Assembly (NCBI RefSeq): GCF_026745355.1
Contig: NC_079209.1
Span: 51,742,186 to 51,806,185, forward strand
Origin: Beta vulgaris subsp. vulgaris
Lineage: Eukaryota > Streptophyta > Magnoliopsida > Caryophyllales > Amaranthaceae
Direction: 5' to 3'
Length of the DNA: 64,000 bases
Shown: one piece after another, positions 10,840 to 22,000 of the stretch
Layout: every line of letters begins with the position of its first letter
How positions within the stretch are numbered: position 1 is the first letter of the stretch
The notes under the pieces: generated by a model
What the model saw: only the letters and a program-made list of their open reading frames with translations
Told to the model about the DNA's origin: nothing
The model's database searches: none
Program-made: the position numbers and the translations under genes

Positions 10840-10995
10840 TAAAACTGAAACAAAACCAGAGGAAACTGAAACAAAACCATAGCTAAATGAAACAAAAATA
10901 GAGCTAAATGAAACAATAGTATAGCAGACTGAAACAAAAGTAGAGCTAACTGAATCAAGAGTAAAGTTAACTGAAACAAAAGTAGAGGAAACTGA
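10840..10995. repeat. AACTGAAAC minisatellite in opposite orientation, copy A
   Basis: Units of about 20 bp with AACTGAAACAAAA and AGAGCTAA phrases. The AACTGAAAC core is the reverse complement of the GTTTCAGTT core in the arrays at 9424-10700, so the two sets are in inverted orientation. Copy B has about 65 bp less here. Confidence 0.6.
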
Positions 10996-11127
10996 TACAA
11001 TAATACTATAGCCTAGGTTTCAATAAGTTTTAGCCTTTCAATTATTGATTCTATTTTTTCCTATTAATGATTTTAAGCTTTTAGTGGGTGATATTAGCTT
11101 TTATGTTTTATCGTTTTATCATTGTAT

Positions 11128-11195
11128 AGGCTATGTGGGATTTGAACCCACACCATGTATATTATACATTGCTCTTCCACTTGAGCTAATAGCCT
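11128..11195 (-). pseudogene. tRNA-like sequence (tRNA pseudogene or SINE head), copy A
   Basis: On the - strand a 7-bp acceptor stem (AGGCTAT with ATAGCCT), a D arm (GCTC/GAGC), and a T arm (GTGGG, loop TTCAAAT, CCCAC) can be drawn. Pol III box A (TAGCTCAAGTGG) and box B (GGTTCAAATCC) are close to consensus. The anticodon arm is abnormal: ATGTA/TACAT closes a 5-base loop and U33 is not in place. The total length is 68 nt. A working tRNA is therefore unlikely; a tRNA-derived pseudogene or a SINE head fits better. Confidence 0.55.
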
Positions 11196-13822
11196 AGATT
11201 TGGTATTGTATGACTATGAGTTCAAGAATTTGTATTAGCTATAGGTAACCTGCACCCACAGCAGCATAGCCCTTCAAAGTACTAACTTTATCTACTCTCA
11301 ATCTCTCAATGCTCCTGTACAGTACAGTAAATCACCAATGACCATTCAGAAAAGCAGATGTGATCATCAGGTTCAGGACAGACACTTGAACAGCTCCTAG
11401 AAGCTCGACACCGGTTCAGTAGGCTATTCAATAGAACAAAAGAACATCTCCAAGCACTGGTTGACTGTGCAACTCATCACAATAAAATATTCCAGTAACA
11501 AGCAATAAGATAGAACTCACAGGTCCACAAAGTGAAATACCAAACTAGTAAGCAATTAAACTAGCAACAATCAGGTCAAGTAAGACAGATCTGGAGAAGC
11601 AGAACTAAAATAGAAGAGACCTGAAATTGATGAGTTATGGTAGAGACTAAGAGCTAAGATCTAGCTAAGTATTTCAGCCATCCATCTTTGATCAGCTGCA
11701 GATGTTCTTTTGGGTATAATGCTCATTATTCGCCAGAAGCATTGAGGTTTAACAGAATCAATAAGGTGAACAGGATGCTTAATAGCTTGTCGCCAAATGG
11801 CCTCATTCCTTTGCTGCTAAAGATGATAAACAAGAGCCGAGTAACAGCATTGGACGACTTTACATTTAAACCTGCCTGAAATAGGATGCAATAGCCAACT
11901 ACTAATCTTACTAACCGAATCATTAATTCTATTAACTTAAAAAGATATTGCTATTAACTGAAAAAGTCAGGTACCTAACTTGCAAATATCAGGCTTCACT
12001 TATAAAGAGCATGATCAGAGGGATTGTAGATAGTAATCTGCTATATTCTATGAAACAGGTGAATTGCTCCATTAACAAAATGTCCAGGAACTAATATGGC
12101 CAAGATCACTTCGTAAAGCTATCGAAGTTCTTTATGTCAGGAAACAACTTGCAACAATCTCCAAACACCTACGCATTTATGCTTGTGCAACCGGTTCATG
12201 CAACGTCTTTTATGACCATTACAACCAACCATTCAGCCATACTACAACAGAAACCAGTAGCAAATCCCACGAGTCCCCCCTTTAAACTAGTGGAAGATAT
12301 CCCTTTAAAACCTTCCTAAAGCAGCTCTTCTTCATGGCTTTTAAATTCATAAAACCCCCATACATGAAAAAAAAGCAATAAACAGTCCTCAAAACCTCTT
12401 AATATCAGGCAAAAAATAGAAAAATAACCATAAAACAAAAGCGAAATAGCTACAAAAATCACTTCCAAAACTCCTGCGATATAGCAGTATCAAAGCCACA
12501 GGACACACATTGATTCCCCCAAGCAAGAAACTCATTAGAAAAGTTGTTAAATACAACAGACAAACAAAGTTAAAACAGTAGCAGATTTAATATCTACCGG
12601 TCAAGCTCAGCAGGAACATTAATCATGTCAGATATTGAAATAATCATGTTAGATAGTTAAGTGGTAATATCATATAATCAAATAACAATTTCATATAGCA
12701 CAAGGATTTTATGTATTAGATGATAATGGAGGAGTATATCTGAAAATCATTTGTATATATCAGATTATGAGTTTACGCATCAAATAATGAACAAGGTTGA
12801 ATATAAACATCAAATAATTAATTCCATGTACCACATCATATCATTAAATAATGTTATCAAACACTTTATGTGCAACTAAAAATGAACAATTTCTACTTTG
12901 ATATCAACTAAAACCACTTTCTACTTTGATATCAACTAATAATATCCAAAAATCATAGCTATTGTACAATTGATACGCAAGTAAATTCTTATTCAGATAA
13001 TCCAGATCCTTAATATAACATCACTTCACTAGCTACAAAATCCAATTCAACCCAAAATTATTCGCAAAGAATATTACAAAAATCAATTTAGATATTAAAA
13101 AAAAGAAAACAAAACAAAAGAGAGCGTAGAATGAAACCTAATTTGACGACATTTTCGCAAGAAAGAACTGTCGGAATAAAGGATCGTCAATAAGGGCGTT
13201 TCTAGTGTGTTATAGATTCTTATCCCGTATTTGTATCATTTGATGATGCCATGTGAATCGCTACAAACATACGTTATATTCAAGTTTTAGCCCTATAGTT
13301 TACCACGATAAATCACTCTACACTAGTTATAAAATCGCTAGAAATCGTTAAATTATCTACTTTGCTAACATAAATCCTGGAGTAAAATCCTGTTGTAAGA
13401 TATGTCCGCCATATTTAACAGACACATAAACATATCACATATTAATATGACAATTTTAAATATGAAAATAAAATTCTAAATACTAATAATTCATGTAGAT
13501 CAATAGTATACCACGAAAGCTCTTTACATGTAAATCACATGCAAAAATAATTGGACAAAAATTAGATTTAGTGATAAGATGTCCATCTCCAAGTATGTGC
13601 ACAAATTCATTCCAAAGGGTTAACTTAATAATTGTCCAACTGCAATTAGGAAATAGGATTAGTGTTAGGAACAATCTGTATTAAATGAATACAAAGATGG
13701 TTTACAACTAAGATTTAATTTTTTAGAATATACTTACGTTTTATCATTATCACGAAATCTCTTTTAACTGAGTCTTCTCAACAGACTCAATTGTGAAGCA
13801 TATAGAACTAATCCATTGCATC
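11196..13822. other. Non-coding spacer between tRNA-like sequence and Rep pseudogene, copy A
   Basis: No gene is supported. A run of 44 sense codons on the + strand at about 11364-11495 looks faintly coding (Leu, Glu, Arg and His rich) but has no start or known domain. Relative to copy B, about 197 bp are missing near 13149, between two ACTG tetramers; the missing piece includes a pyrimidine-rich stretch on the - strand that resembles a plant 5' leader. From about 13480 it may hold decayed downstream parts of the Rep gene. Confidence 0.4.
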
Positions 13823-14551
13823 TTAAAAAATCAAAATTAAGTAAGTAAAGTTAGCTCTATTCTGAATACCACATGGATTATGAATTATGTGTTTTAGAAC
13901 TCTTTTGTACAATTCTGGTTCTTGTTGTTCATGTGGTATTTCTGCTCTCACAATCATGTCGTAGTCATCAGGAGTTATTAGCTTGTCATTTTGGTCTAGG
14001 ATCAACAACATATGAACATGGGGAAAACCCTCTTTTGGAATTCAACAACATATACATAAGCAACCACCTTTCAAGGATCCCTCTTTTAGAACATCTTTTT
14101 TTAACTCTTCAAATTTGGCGTGAAATACCCTTGCTAGGAGATCTGGGCGATCATTTGATACTTGTCCAGGCAATAATTCTGATTGTATTTCAGACCAGAT
14201 GGATTGCATGTCATTGTCAAAAATATATCTGGTTTGCCGAACTTCTGTACAACGCCATAGCATCTTGGTACTCTGGTGCATATCTCGTGGGGTACTACGA
14301 ATGAAGACGGTAATATAGTCTTCGACCAACATTATCTGCATATGAAAATTTAAAGATAGAACATTTAATGTTCATTGAAGTGACCGGTTTAATTGCGAAG
14401 ATAGTTGGTTAGGTAAATCAAACTGCACATGTATTGTGCTCTCCAGCATTTAAAGAATCCTCTAAACCTTTAGACAAATCAGCACATATCTTGTCTTGAT
14501 TGAGTGCAATCCATCTCAAGTTGGATGCTTGCATTTTCACGCAATTATCAA
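13823..14551 (-). pseudogene. Helitron Rep fragment with HVH motif, copy A
   Basis: Fragments in several frames include GLPHVHMLLIL, the HUH-type two-histidine motif of Helitron Rep, followed by a region ending HIIHNPCG. Upstream on the - strand are SEIQSELLPGQVSNDRPDL and ARVFHAKFEELKKDVL, known neighbours of that motif. Frameshifts separate the pieces. The tyrosine motif and the helicase domain are absent. The fragment ends at 14551 at a deletion that joins it to the inside of a CACTA element. Confidence 0.75.
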
Positions 14552-15134
14552 TACATATATGTTGTATTCATTTCTGATGTTTTTTTTTTATACATATATG
14601 TTGTATTCATTTTTGTCGTTTGCCCCTTTCGAGTTATAGATCTATGTTTTTTTTTTGTAATTCTGATGTAGTTTTTTTTTATATTAATTTCTGTTTTTTT
14701 GTTTGTATTCATTTCTTTGTTGTATTTTTCTGTTTTATTTCGATGTTTATAATTCTGATGTTTTTTTTTGGATTATGCAAACCTATGCTTGCTACCATTT
14801 CGATGTTTTTTTTTGTGGATTATGCAAACCAGTATTTGCTTATATGACATAGATTGAACTACCATTTAATATAAAACAATTTGTGTTGTTTAAACAATAT
14901 CAACATGAGTAGATATATTTAGGAGAAAAAAAATGCATTTTTTTTATCTTTTTTTTGGGTCAAAAGGGCTGCGTTTTTAGTTAAAAAGCGCAGCCCTTCA
15001 CTTGTAGAAGGGCTGCGCTTGAAAAGCGCAACCTTACTTAAAAAGTGAAGGCCTGCTATTGAAAGGGTTGCTGTCAAAAAGCGCAGCCCTAAGGGCCTTT
15101 TTTAGCGCAACCCTTCTTTATTTTTCCACTAGTG
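14552..15134. mobile_element. CACTA element, right part only, copy A
   Basis: The right end reads ...TTTTTCCACTAGTG at 15134, followed by CAG (15135-15137). Subterminal GGGCTGCG/CGCAGCCC units fill 14965-15115. The left end and about 0.9 kb of the element are missing compared with 42786-44285 in copy B; the same deletion removed 430 bp of Rep sequence. Confidence 0.85.
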
Positions 15135-15368
15135 CAGGTTGCTCTTTGATGACAAACTTGCAATCTTGTATGTCATTACATTGTGCAAGATGACGAAGAT
15201 TATGGACAAAAGGATTATGAGCATTCAAAATATGCTTAATTCTGTCAATGATGTCAATCCGTAATGAGAATTTTCAGCTGCACGATTTTCATTTTCATGA
15301 TCAGTGTCATAAGTGTAAAGTTGAAGGAACCGAGGACGATCATTTGAGTTCAAAGGCAGTAGACCACC
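15135..15368 (-). pseudogene. Helitron Rep fragment between CACTA and solo LTR, copy A
   Basis: The - strand encodes a diverged form of the Rep segment that starts GGLLPLNSNDRP and continues FLQLYTYDT, which follows the zinc-finger region in Helitron proteins. Its left edge is the CACTA target duplication; its right edge is the LTR target duplication CCACC at 15364-15368. Confidence 0.7.
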
Positions 15369-18300
15369 TGTAATCCTCCACAATTTTAAAGAATTTTCAT
15401 AAATATATATATTAAAGTATTTATGTAGTTATATTTAAATCCAAATGAGTTTGGAAATGATTTGACTTTTAAAAAGGGTTGACTATTTTAAAAGTCAACT
15501 GAAATTATTTTTCATAGCTTAATAAAATTAGAAATATTTTAATTAAGCATGTTTTAATAAGAGCTTTAAATATTAAAAGTATATTTGAAAGGAAGTTTAA
15601 TGGAATCGAAAGCCCAAAAGTGATAAAAAGGGGAAGAGATATTTGATGACTAAAGTCCTAAAGAGCCCATCTTATTAGTCATCAAAGTTTCATTAATTAA
15701 AATCTTTTTTCCTAAGCCCACAAGTAAAAGCCTCTATATAAATATCCTAAAAACCCAAAATATTTCACCCTACACTTATTTTCTCCTCCTCCACGTGATT
15801 CCCTCTCTCACTCGGCATTCTCTCTCTCTCTCCTTGTGCGTCGTTCTTCAAGTTTTCCCTCAAAAGTTTGTTTTTTCTTCTTCAAGTAACGTTTCTTGTT
15901 CAACAAGAAACGTCAAAATCCTTCCAAGAACCGAAAACTCTGACCGTCGGTTCCTTTTGTTGCTGTTGTGCTGCCGGCGCCCCTCCTTCCTCCATTATTG
16001 TTGGTTGTTTTCTTTCTTCCTTCCTAAGATTCCATTAAAGTACTAGTTTTTATGTTATCTTATTATTAATTAGCATGTTATGATTTAAATTATTGTTTTA
16101 TATGCACATATGATTTTCGGCTATCATATATGTGATTATAATAAATTTCAGATTTATTATGTTAAGTTTATTTTTGTTTCACTAGTAGAATAAATGCTAT
16201 TTGCTGCGGTCAAAAAGTGCCATGTTGCTGCGGTTTTGAGCGCGCAGCAATTAAGGGGGGAGCAATAGGTATTAACTATATTGCTGCGGTTTTAAACCGC
16301 AGCAATATCTACAAATATTGCTGCGGTTTTTAGTCTAAACCGCATCAATATTATAATTTTTTATCAGGAAAAATTCAGTATATTGCTGCGGTTTTTAGCC
16401 AAAACCGCAGCAATATGACCTGGTAGAGACAAAAAAATTTTTTTTTTTTTTTTTGTATTTGTCAATTAAATTTGAAATATTAAAACCAAACAACCAACAT
16501 ATTCACTATCCATTAATTTCACAGACAAACTGAAGATAAAATGTTCATTAATATATAAAGATGAAAAATCTTATTACATCAATATTACAAAAAAAGTAAA
16601 ATATAAAATACAAACGTAAAATTAAAAAAACAATTACAAGTAAATGACTAATAAAAACAAATAATACTAAAAAAATAAAAAACTGAAAGTAAAAAAAATC
16701 CCAAAACAAAAAATATACAAATCTAAAAAAACGAAAAAAAAGGAAAAAAAGGAAAAAAAACAGAAACAAAGAAAAACAGATCTCAGTTCATGTTCACGTT
16801 CGACAACTCCCATTCATCTCGCGATGACCTCTGTATACAGAACCAATAACACCTGTACTGGGCGACATGCGAGGTCTCGAACAATGAGCGACGGCGAGGT
16901 TTCAGACATGGTCTTCTGGGCGACGACGAATTGCGAGAAGACATGGTCTTCTGGGCGACGACGAATTGTGAGAAGACGAGGTATGCTGGGCGACGGCGAG
17001 GTCTCGGGCTCTTTGAAGACGCCGGCGAGCAGGCGAATTGTATGTGAGCGACGACAACGTGAAGAGAGAGAAACTCACCTCAGCGCCATATGTGAGGGTG
17101 AACTGAGAGAAAAGAGTGGGTGAATTGAGAGAAAGAAACTGGTGAAAGGTGAGAGAAGTGAGAGTGAATGGTGAGAGGAGTGAAGGGTGAGAGGGGGCGT
17201 GAGAGGAAGGGTGAGAGACTGAGAGGGGGCGTGAGAGGAAGGGTGAGAGGGGAAGTGAGAGAGAGGCGTGAGGAAAAAAACCCTAGTGAGCTGATGATAC
17301 ACGCCTCTTATATATTTTTTTAATACTTTTTTAATGATATTGCTGCGGTTCTTTTTGAGAACCGCAGTAATATATCAAAATATTATTTTTTAATATTATT
17401 TTAATATATTGCTGCGGTTTTTGTCAAAAACCGCAGCAATATGTATGGTCAAAAAGTCAACTTTTTTCAAAAAAAATCCGTTGAAACTATATTGCTGCGG
17501 TTTTGAGTAAGAACCGCAGCAATATTGTCAATTTCTATTTTTTCTTTTCTTTTTGCGTGTTATATTGCTGCGTATAGGTAAAACCGTATTACCGCAGCAA
17601 ATAGCATTTATTCTACTAGTGTTTTAAGCATGAAATTTATAGTTTTTAGGGTTTTTAATTACTAGAAACTATATATATGAAGTATAAATCATGAGATTTA
17701 CTTAGCACGTAATTTTATATATATTGAATATATTTTCAGAAGATTTATTAAATATTATAAGTGCTGTAATTTCAGAAAATAGGTATTTAAAGAGTTTTAA
17801 AGGATTTTTAATCACTAGAATAGTTGTACTATACTAGGGATCAAAAATAACGAAAGTTGGGTACATGAAAACGATTTTAAAATACGTTTAAGGGGGTTTT
17901 GATCGTTTTTAAAGTTGCTGTAATTTTTAGTTCGAAATATTAATTTCATTACTTTATTTTTAGGCGGAGATTTCGTTGTAGGGGACTTTTAACGAGTAAA
18001 AGTGGTCTACCGATTAGTATATACAAGGTACGTACATCGTCTACGTGCTATGTGATTTAGAAGCATGCTCTAAGAGTATTTTATTTATTAGTATCATGTA
18101 TAGGACTTTATTTGTTCATATATATGATTACTGGAATTATGTTACATGTTATATGCCGTGTGCAACATGTGATCTAGAAGTGAGTATGTTTATAAATGTT
18201 TGTATGGAAGGTTGATGCAAGCATGATAAGTTAAGTATTTTAGTATTAATTCGTGAGTGAATTAATATAAGTTGAAGTGAATCATGTATTACATGTATTC

Positions 18301-19339
18301 TTTGAGTATTATTTATTATCTTATAAGGACCGTGGACCTTATTTGGTAAGTTACAAGTTCTACCTATATAAAGGTAAAAGTTTATTGTTGGCTAGGTTCA
18401 ACAAGTAAGTTAGTAGAGATTAAAAAGGAAGTTAAAGAAGTCTTGGTTGATGAGTTGTGATCACTTGTTAACCCAAAGATAAAAGAGATTATGTTATGAT
18501 TGGTTGAGTATTAGTTATGTGTTGCTTGTTTGTTGTGTCAACACAAGTAATAAAATATATTTAACGTAAAAAGCAACAAGAATAAGTTATAGACTTTAGA
18601 CTGGTGCACGTTTAAAGTTGGACATAAGGGTTGGGGTTATGGTGAGCGTGCCATAGCTTTTCTAGGAATGGATTGATCACCATCCCTCTTTATTTCAAAG
18701 GTTCTTCGATATCGCAGGTCACTCTGAGATGCGGAGTCGCACCCGCATTTCATCTTAGTAGGCAAGACAACTCGTTCCAATAACTATTCCATTTAAGTAA
18801 TAAAAAGTTAGTTTGAGTTTAGTTCAGTAATAGTTGTCTGCAGATTATTATATGTTTATATTATTATTTATCCCTGCATGTTATTCCTGTAGTATCATGT
18901 TAGGTTTATTTATGTCTGATATGTAGTACTCAGCTTTGCTGATTACGTGCTTGTCTGTGTGTGTGTGATCATGGCTTTGCCTATTGATCCTGTGATGATC
19001 ATTCGGGTGAGCAGAGTCGAGAAAGCATTGACATTACAGGTTCGCAGATGCATCTCATTGGGAATCTGGAATGGAGAGATCATTGTATTATTAGAATCAT
19101 TTAAGTTGTTTTCGTAGGATTATGTTTTCAGACATTAGTTTTGAGTTGGTGTGTTTTAGTTCAGACATTGTTGTTGATTTCATAAGTTTTAATAAAGTTG
19201 ATTTTTAATAAGTTGTTTTCCGCTGCAAAATTCTGAGTAAGCCGAAACGTTATCACACGGGTGATAATGCCTGGGTAATTCTCTAAGGTTTTATTATAAA
19301 GAGTATTTTCTAGAAAGAGAGAATTATCGGGGTGTTACA
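15369..19339 (+). mobile_element. Solo LTR, interrupted by a CACTA element, copy A
   Basis: The sequence starts TGTAATCC and ends GGGGTGTTACA and is flanked by the 5-bp duplication CCACC (15364-15368 and 19340-19344). Without the 1,445 bp added by the CACTA insertion it is 2,526 bp long, matching 2,521 bp in copy B. No internal retrotransposon region or second LTR is present. A TATA motif (CTATATAAAT at 15733) and the downstream pyrimidine-rich leader suggest + strand orientation. The long LTR and GTTACA end suggest Ty3/Gypsy, but no protein remains to prove it. Confidence 0.85.
16180..17621. mobile_element. CACTA DNA transposon (non-autonomous, 1,442 bp), copy A only
   Basis: Perfect inverted ends of at least 31 bp start CACTAGTAGAATAAATGC. 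The target duplication is TTT (16177-16179 and 17622-17624). Copy B shows the intact empty site near 45320. Many subterminal TTGCTGCGGTTTT units in both orientations form palindromes at 16200-16420 and 17335-17600. The middle (16820-17290) is more GC-rich, with a 36-bp tandem repeat around GGTCTTCTGGGCGACGACGA, and may be captured DNA. There is no transposase. Confidence 0.93.
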
Positions 19340-20056
19340 CCACCAATGCGGTGATAAATTGACATTTGAGCACGATATGTGTATACACCTTGACAGGCAT
19401 TGGCCAATCCGTCGTCTATTTCTACTCCCATTGAAGTGAACGCAAAGAGATGGTTATACTTACGGATGTTTAGTCTAAAATGATTACCATCATCCGATTG
19501 AAGAGAGTACAGGTGAAGTAAATCAGATGAGAAAGGTAAATCCGGTAGATTAACCTTCCCATTTAAGCAGCATAGTTTAGGACTTTCAGACCGAAACAGG
19601 CGTGCTTGACAGTGTGGACATGTTGTCATCGTAAGCAAGTTGAATATGGGCACCCCTTGTGACTCAGTGTAATTTCTTACACAATTTCGATAACCTCGTC
19701 TCCCATTTCCAGACCCTTATATCGTCAGAGTTGAGACCTGGCCTATCGTTGGCATTGGATATGTTGTGGAGACCAATATCTAATAATTGATCGGCGGAAT
19801 AACTTTCACTTTCTATTTCAGGTAAGTGTGAAATGTCTATTGCGTCTGATACAGAATTCAATTATTTGCATTGGCTGTGCTACTTTCTCCAACACAAAAT
19901 AATCGATTGGGCAAGTTGCTTCCATTTGCGAAATCCCCATTACTTTCAATGACCATTTGATTTTGAAATTCAATGTCGGTGCGCATGTTGAGTGAACAGT
20001 TCACCGATTGGGTGTGCTACATGATTAAAAAAAGATTTATATCCTGATTACACTAA
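19340..20056 (-). pseudogene. Helitron Rep fragment with CxxC finger, copy A
   Basis: The - strand encodes TTCPHCQARLF...LCCLNGKVNLPDLP, then FAFTSMGVEID and YRAQMSIYHRIGG, typical of the region before the Rep core in plant Helitrons (Helitron_like_N family). The LTR interrupts it exactly after HRIGG. An upstream part (19664-19861 and beyond) is acidic and ends in a stop, so introns or frameshifts intervene. Confidence 0.75.
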
Positions 20057-20404
20057 CGGTCCGTTGGTAGTCGTTAATAAATTGCGGTAATGGAAATGAA
20101 TTTTAAGTGTAATTTTATTGGGGAAGCATCCTTAAAATTAAATCTCCATGGGGAGGTATTTTTTCTCCATGGGAAAACAATCTCACCCATAAACTTGTGC
20201 TTTTGTCTCCAAGGGAAGCAATTTTCATTACCACTCATTACCACCTACAAGGTGGTATTGGATGGGAATGAAAATTGAAGAAGGAAAGTGGACACTTTAG
20301 GATAAATTAGCATTACCATGGGAATGTACAATGATATTTTTCATAAATTTACATACAAATTCATTCCCATTTCCACCATTTATGACCAACTACCAAACGG
20401 GACG
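20057..20404. mobile_element. Harbinger-type MITE inside the Rep gene, copy A
   Basis: Inverted ends CGGTCCGTTGGTAG and CTACCAAACGGGACG flank 348 bp, with TAA duplicated at 20054-20056 and 20405-20407. The same insertion is in copy B at 47746. There is no ORF of its own. Confidence 0.8.
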
Positions 20405-20770
20405 TAAATGGTCGTCTGCCACTACTTGTAATATATTTACTTTGAAGCTCTTACAATCATGTATTCCGCGTCCATCTCCATTGACAATGTGATCGTAGTT
20501 AGTAATGTCTGTCATGGGCCTTCTAACGTTTGGAGTGTTGGAAAAATCATTCGGATTTTGAATCATGCAATGACCTTCTGCAGAGGTCATTTGAGGTTGA
20601 TTTTCGTGAGAATCAACTACGCTGTCTTCACATCTACTGACATAATTAGATCGCCTTTTTGCATTCTCGTGTCCTCTTTGTTCAATTGTCAGAGATTGTC
20701 TTTGACGTCTTTTCTTATAACTCCATTTGCTCCTTTGTTATTGCATTTTTTCTCTTTCATTTTCATCCAT
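20405..20770 (-). pseudogene. Helitron Rep N-terminus, copy A
   Basis: The likely start is ATG at 20770, giving MDENEREKMQ, then an in-frame TAA at 20738-20740 where copy B has CAA. The following sequence is basic (KKRRQRQS), continues with NAKRRSNY, and later has RRPMTDITNYDH before the MITE. A short basic start is usual for plant Helitron proteins. Confidence 0.65.
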
Positions 20771-21719
20771 TATGAAACTACAATAACAATCTTAACTTTG
20801 TTACTATAAACAGATTAGTGTGATAGTATTTTATATTAATTAGCTTCTTAGGTTATAAGCTATGTATTGTCATATCACTATTATTTACCGACAAATTCCT
20901 ATCCAAGTTTAACTTTAATTTTTAAGGTTTAATAGCTTAACTTCTAATTTGTTTAGCAATGATAACCCTACATTTGATAATTTATAATTTTGTTAATTTG
21001 TTAATCTTATAATGTAATTATAAATTCTCATTACTAATAAAAATATTTGTAATCATACTAAAAAATTATTGATATCGAAATTATGTGGATTCTTATAGGA
21101 ATTTGACGTCTTGTATTTTAAACTGATTCTAGAAAATATGATTTATCACTATTAGAAATGAGTAAAAGAAATAATCTTAGACTTTTTATGTAGTCCCTTT
21201 GACTGGTAATATATAGGTTTATGTCATTAGATTTAATTAGATTTTTTTTGCTTTTCTTTTCTTTATTCTATTTTTTGGTGTCCTCCTGGTAGTTCATTAG
21301 TTTATGTTTGACATGAATTGTGGTTTGTTGATGTTGTTATGTTGTTCACAGAATCAAAAAGTAGAACTGAAGTGGAATAGAATTGAGAGATGGAAGAAGA
21401 ATTGAAAGTGTAGAGGCTGCCGAGTTGTTTTGCAGTTATCTCCTCTTATTTAGGGGATTTAATTGGGTGGTTATTTTGTTACGTTTGCAGTTTGTGTGTA
21501 ATTATGGTTTTTTGTTTTGTTTTTTAATTACCGAGTTGTGTTGCAGTTGGATTTTTTTTTTTTGTTTTTTTTCTTGTTTCTATTTTTGTGCAGTTTATTG
21601 TGTAATTAATATTTTTTTTGTTTTGTAATTCACGATTTGTGTTGCAGTTGGATATTTTTTATTTTGTTTTTTTCTTTTTATTTTTGGTGTCCCCCTTTAG
21701 TTGCCTTATAGAATAGAGA
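20771..21719 (-). mobile_element. 5' end of the Rep-bearing Helitron, copy A
   Basis: On the - strand the element begins TCTCTATTCTATAAGGC at 21719, preceded by A, then AACTAAAGGGGGACACC. The Rep start codon lies about 0.95 kb inside. The 3' end, expected far to the left, was not found, so the element is probably truncated. The sequence between the end and the gene is AT-rich and non-coding. Confidence 0.7.
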
Positions 21720-21970
21720 TATTATGTACCATCAACCACAAATCATTCTAACATTCTAATATAATGGGGTTTCTTAGAATGTGATTTTAATAAGTGGGTC
21801 GAAGTCAAAAGTTACAAATAAGCAGCAAATGTCTGAGATTTTTTTCTGGGTCATGTTCAAAACAAGGAGAAAAATAGTAATATTTTGATAGGGATTTCTG
21901 GGTATAAATGAAATCGTGAAAGTAGTAAATCAAGAAATTGCAAGCAAGAACAACGAATTATATACACCAA

Positions 21971-22000
21971 CTAGTTTTTAACCCATGCAAAAATGCACGG
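21971..22000 (-). mobile_element. Helitron 3' terminus, copy A
   Basis: On the - strand a CCCGTGCA...TGCATGGG hairpin is followed by TTAAAAACTAG and T. It belongs to the same subfamily as the terminus at 2713. Its 5' end was not identified. Confidence 0.6.

Noticed and set aside
11128..11195. Functional tRNA gene
   Set aside because: The anticodon loop has five bases when the stem is paired and U33 is missing, so no anticodon can be assigned with confidence.
15795..16046. 83-codon frame in the LTR, also in copy B
   Set aside because: It lies in the pyrimidine-rich leader of the LTR and the N-terminal part changes frame between copies.
16824..17123. 99-codon frame in the copy A CACTA element as a gene
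   Set aside because: It is mostly a 36-bp tandem repeat translated; there is no known domain and no support in copy B, which lacks the element.
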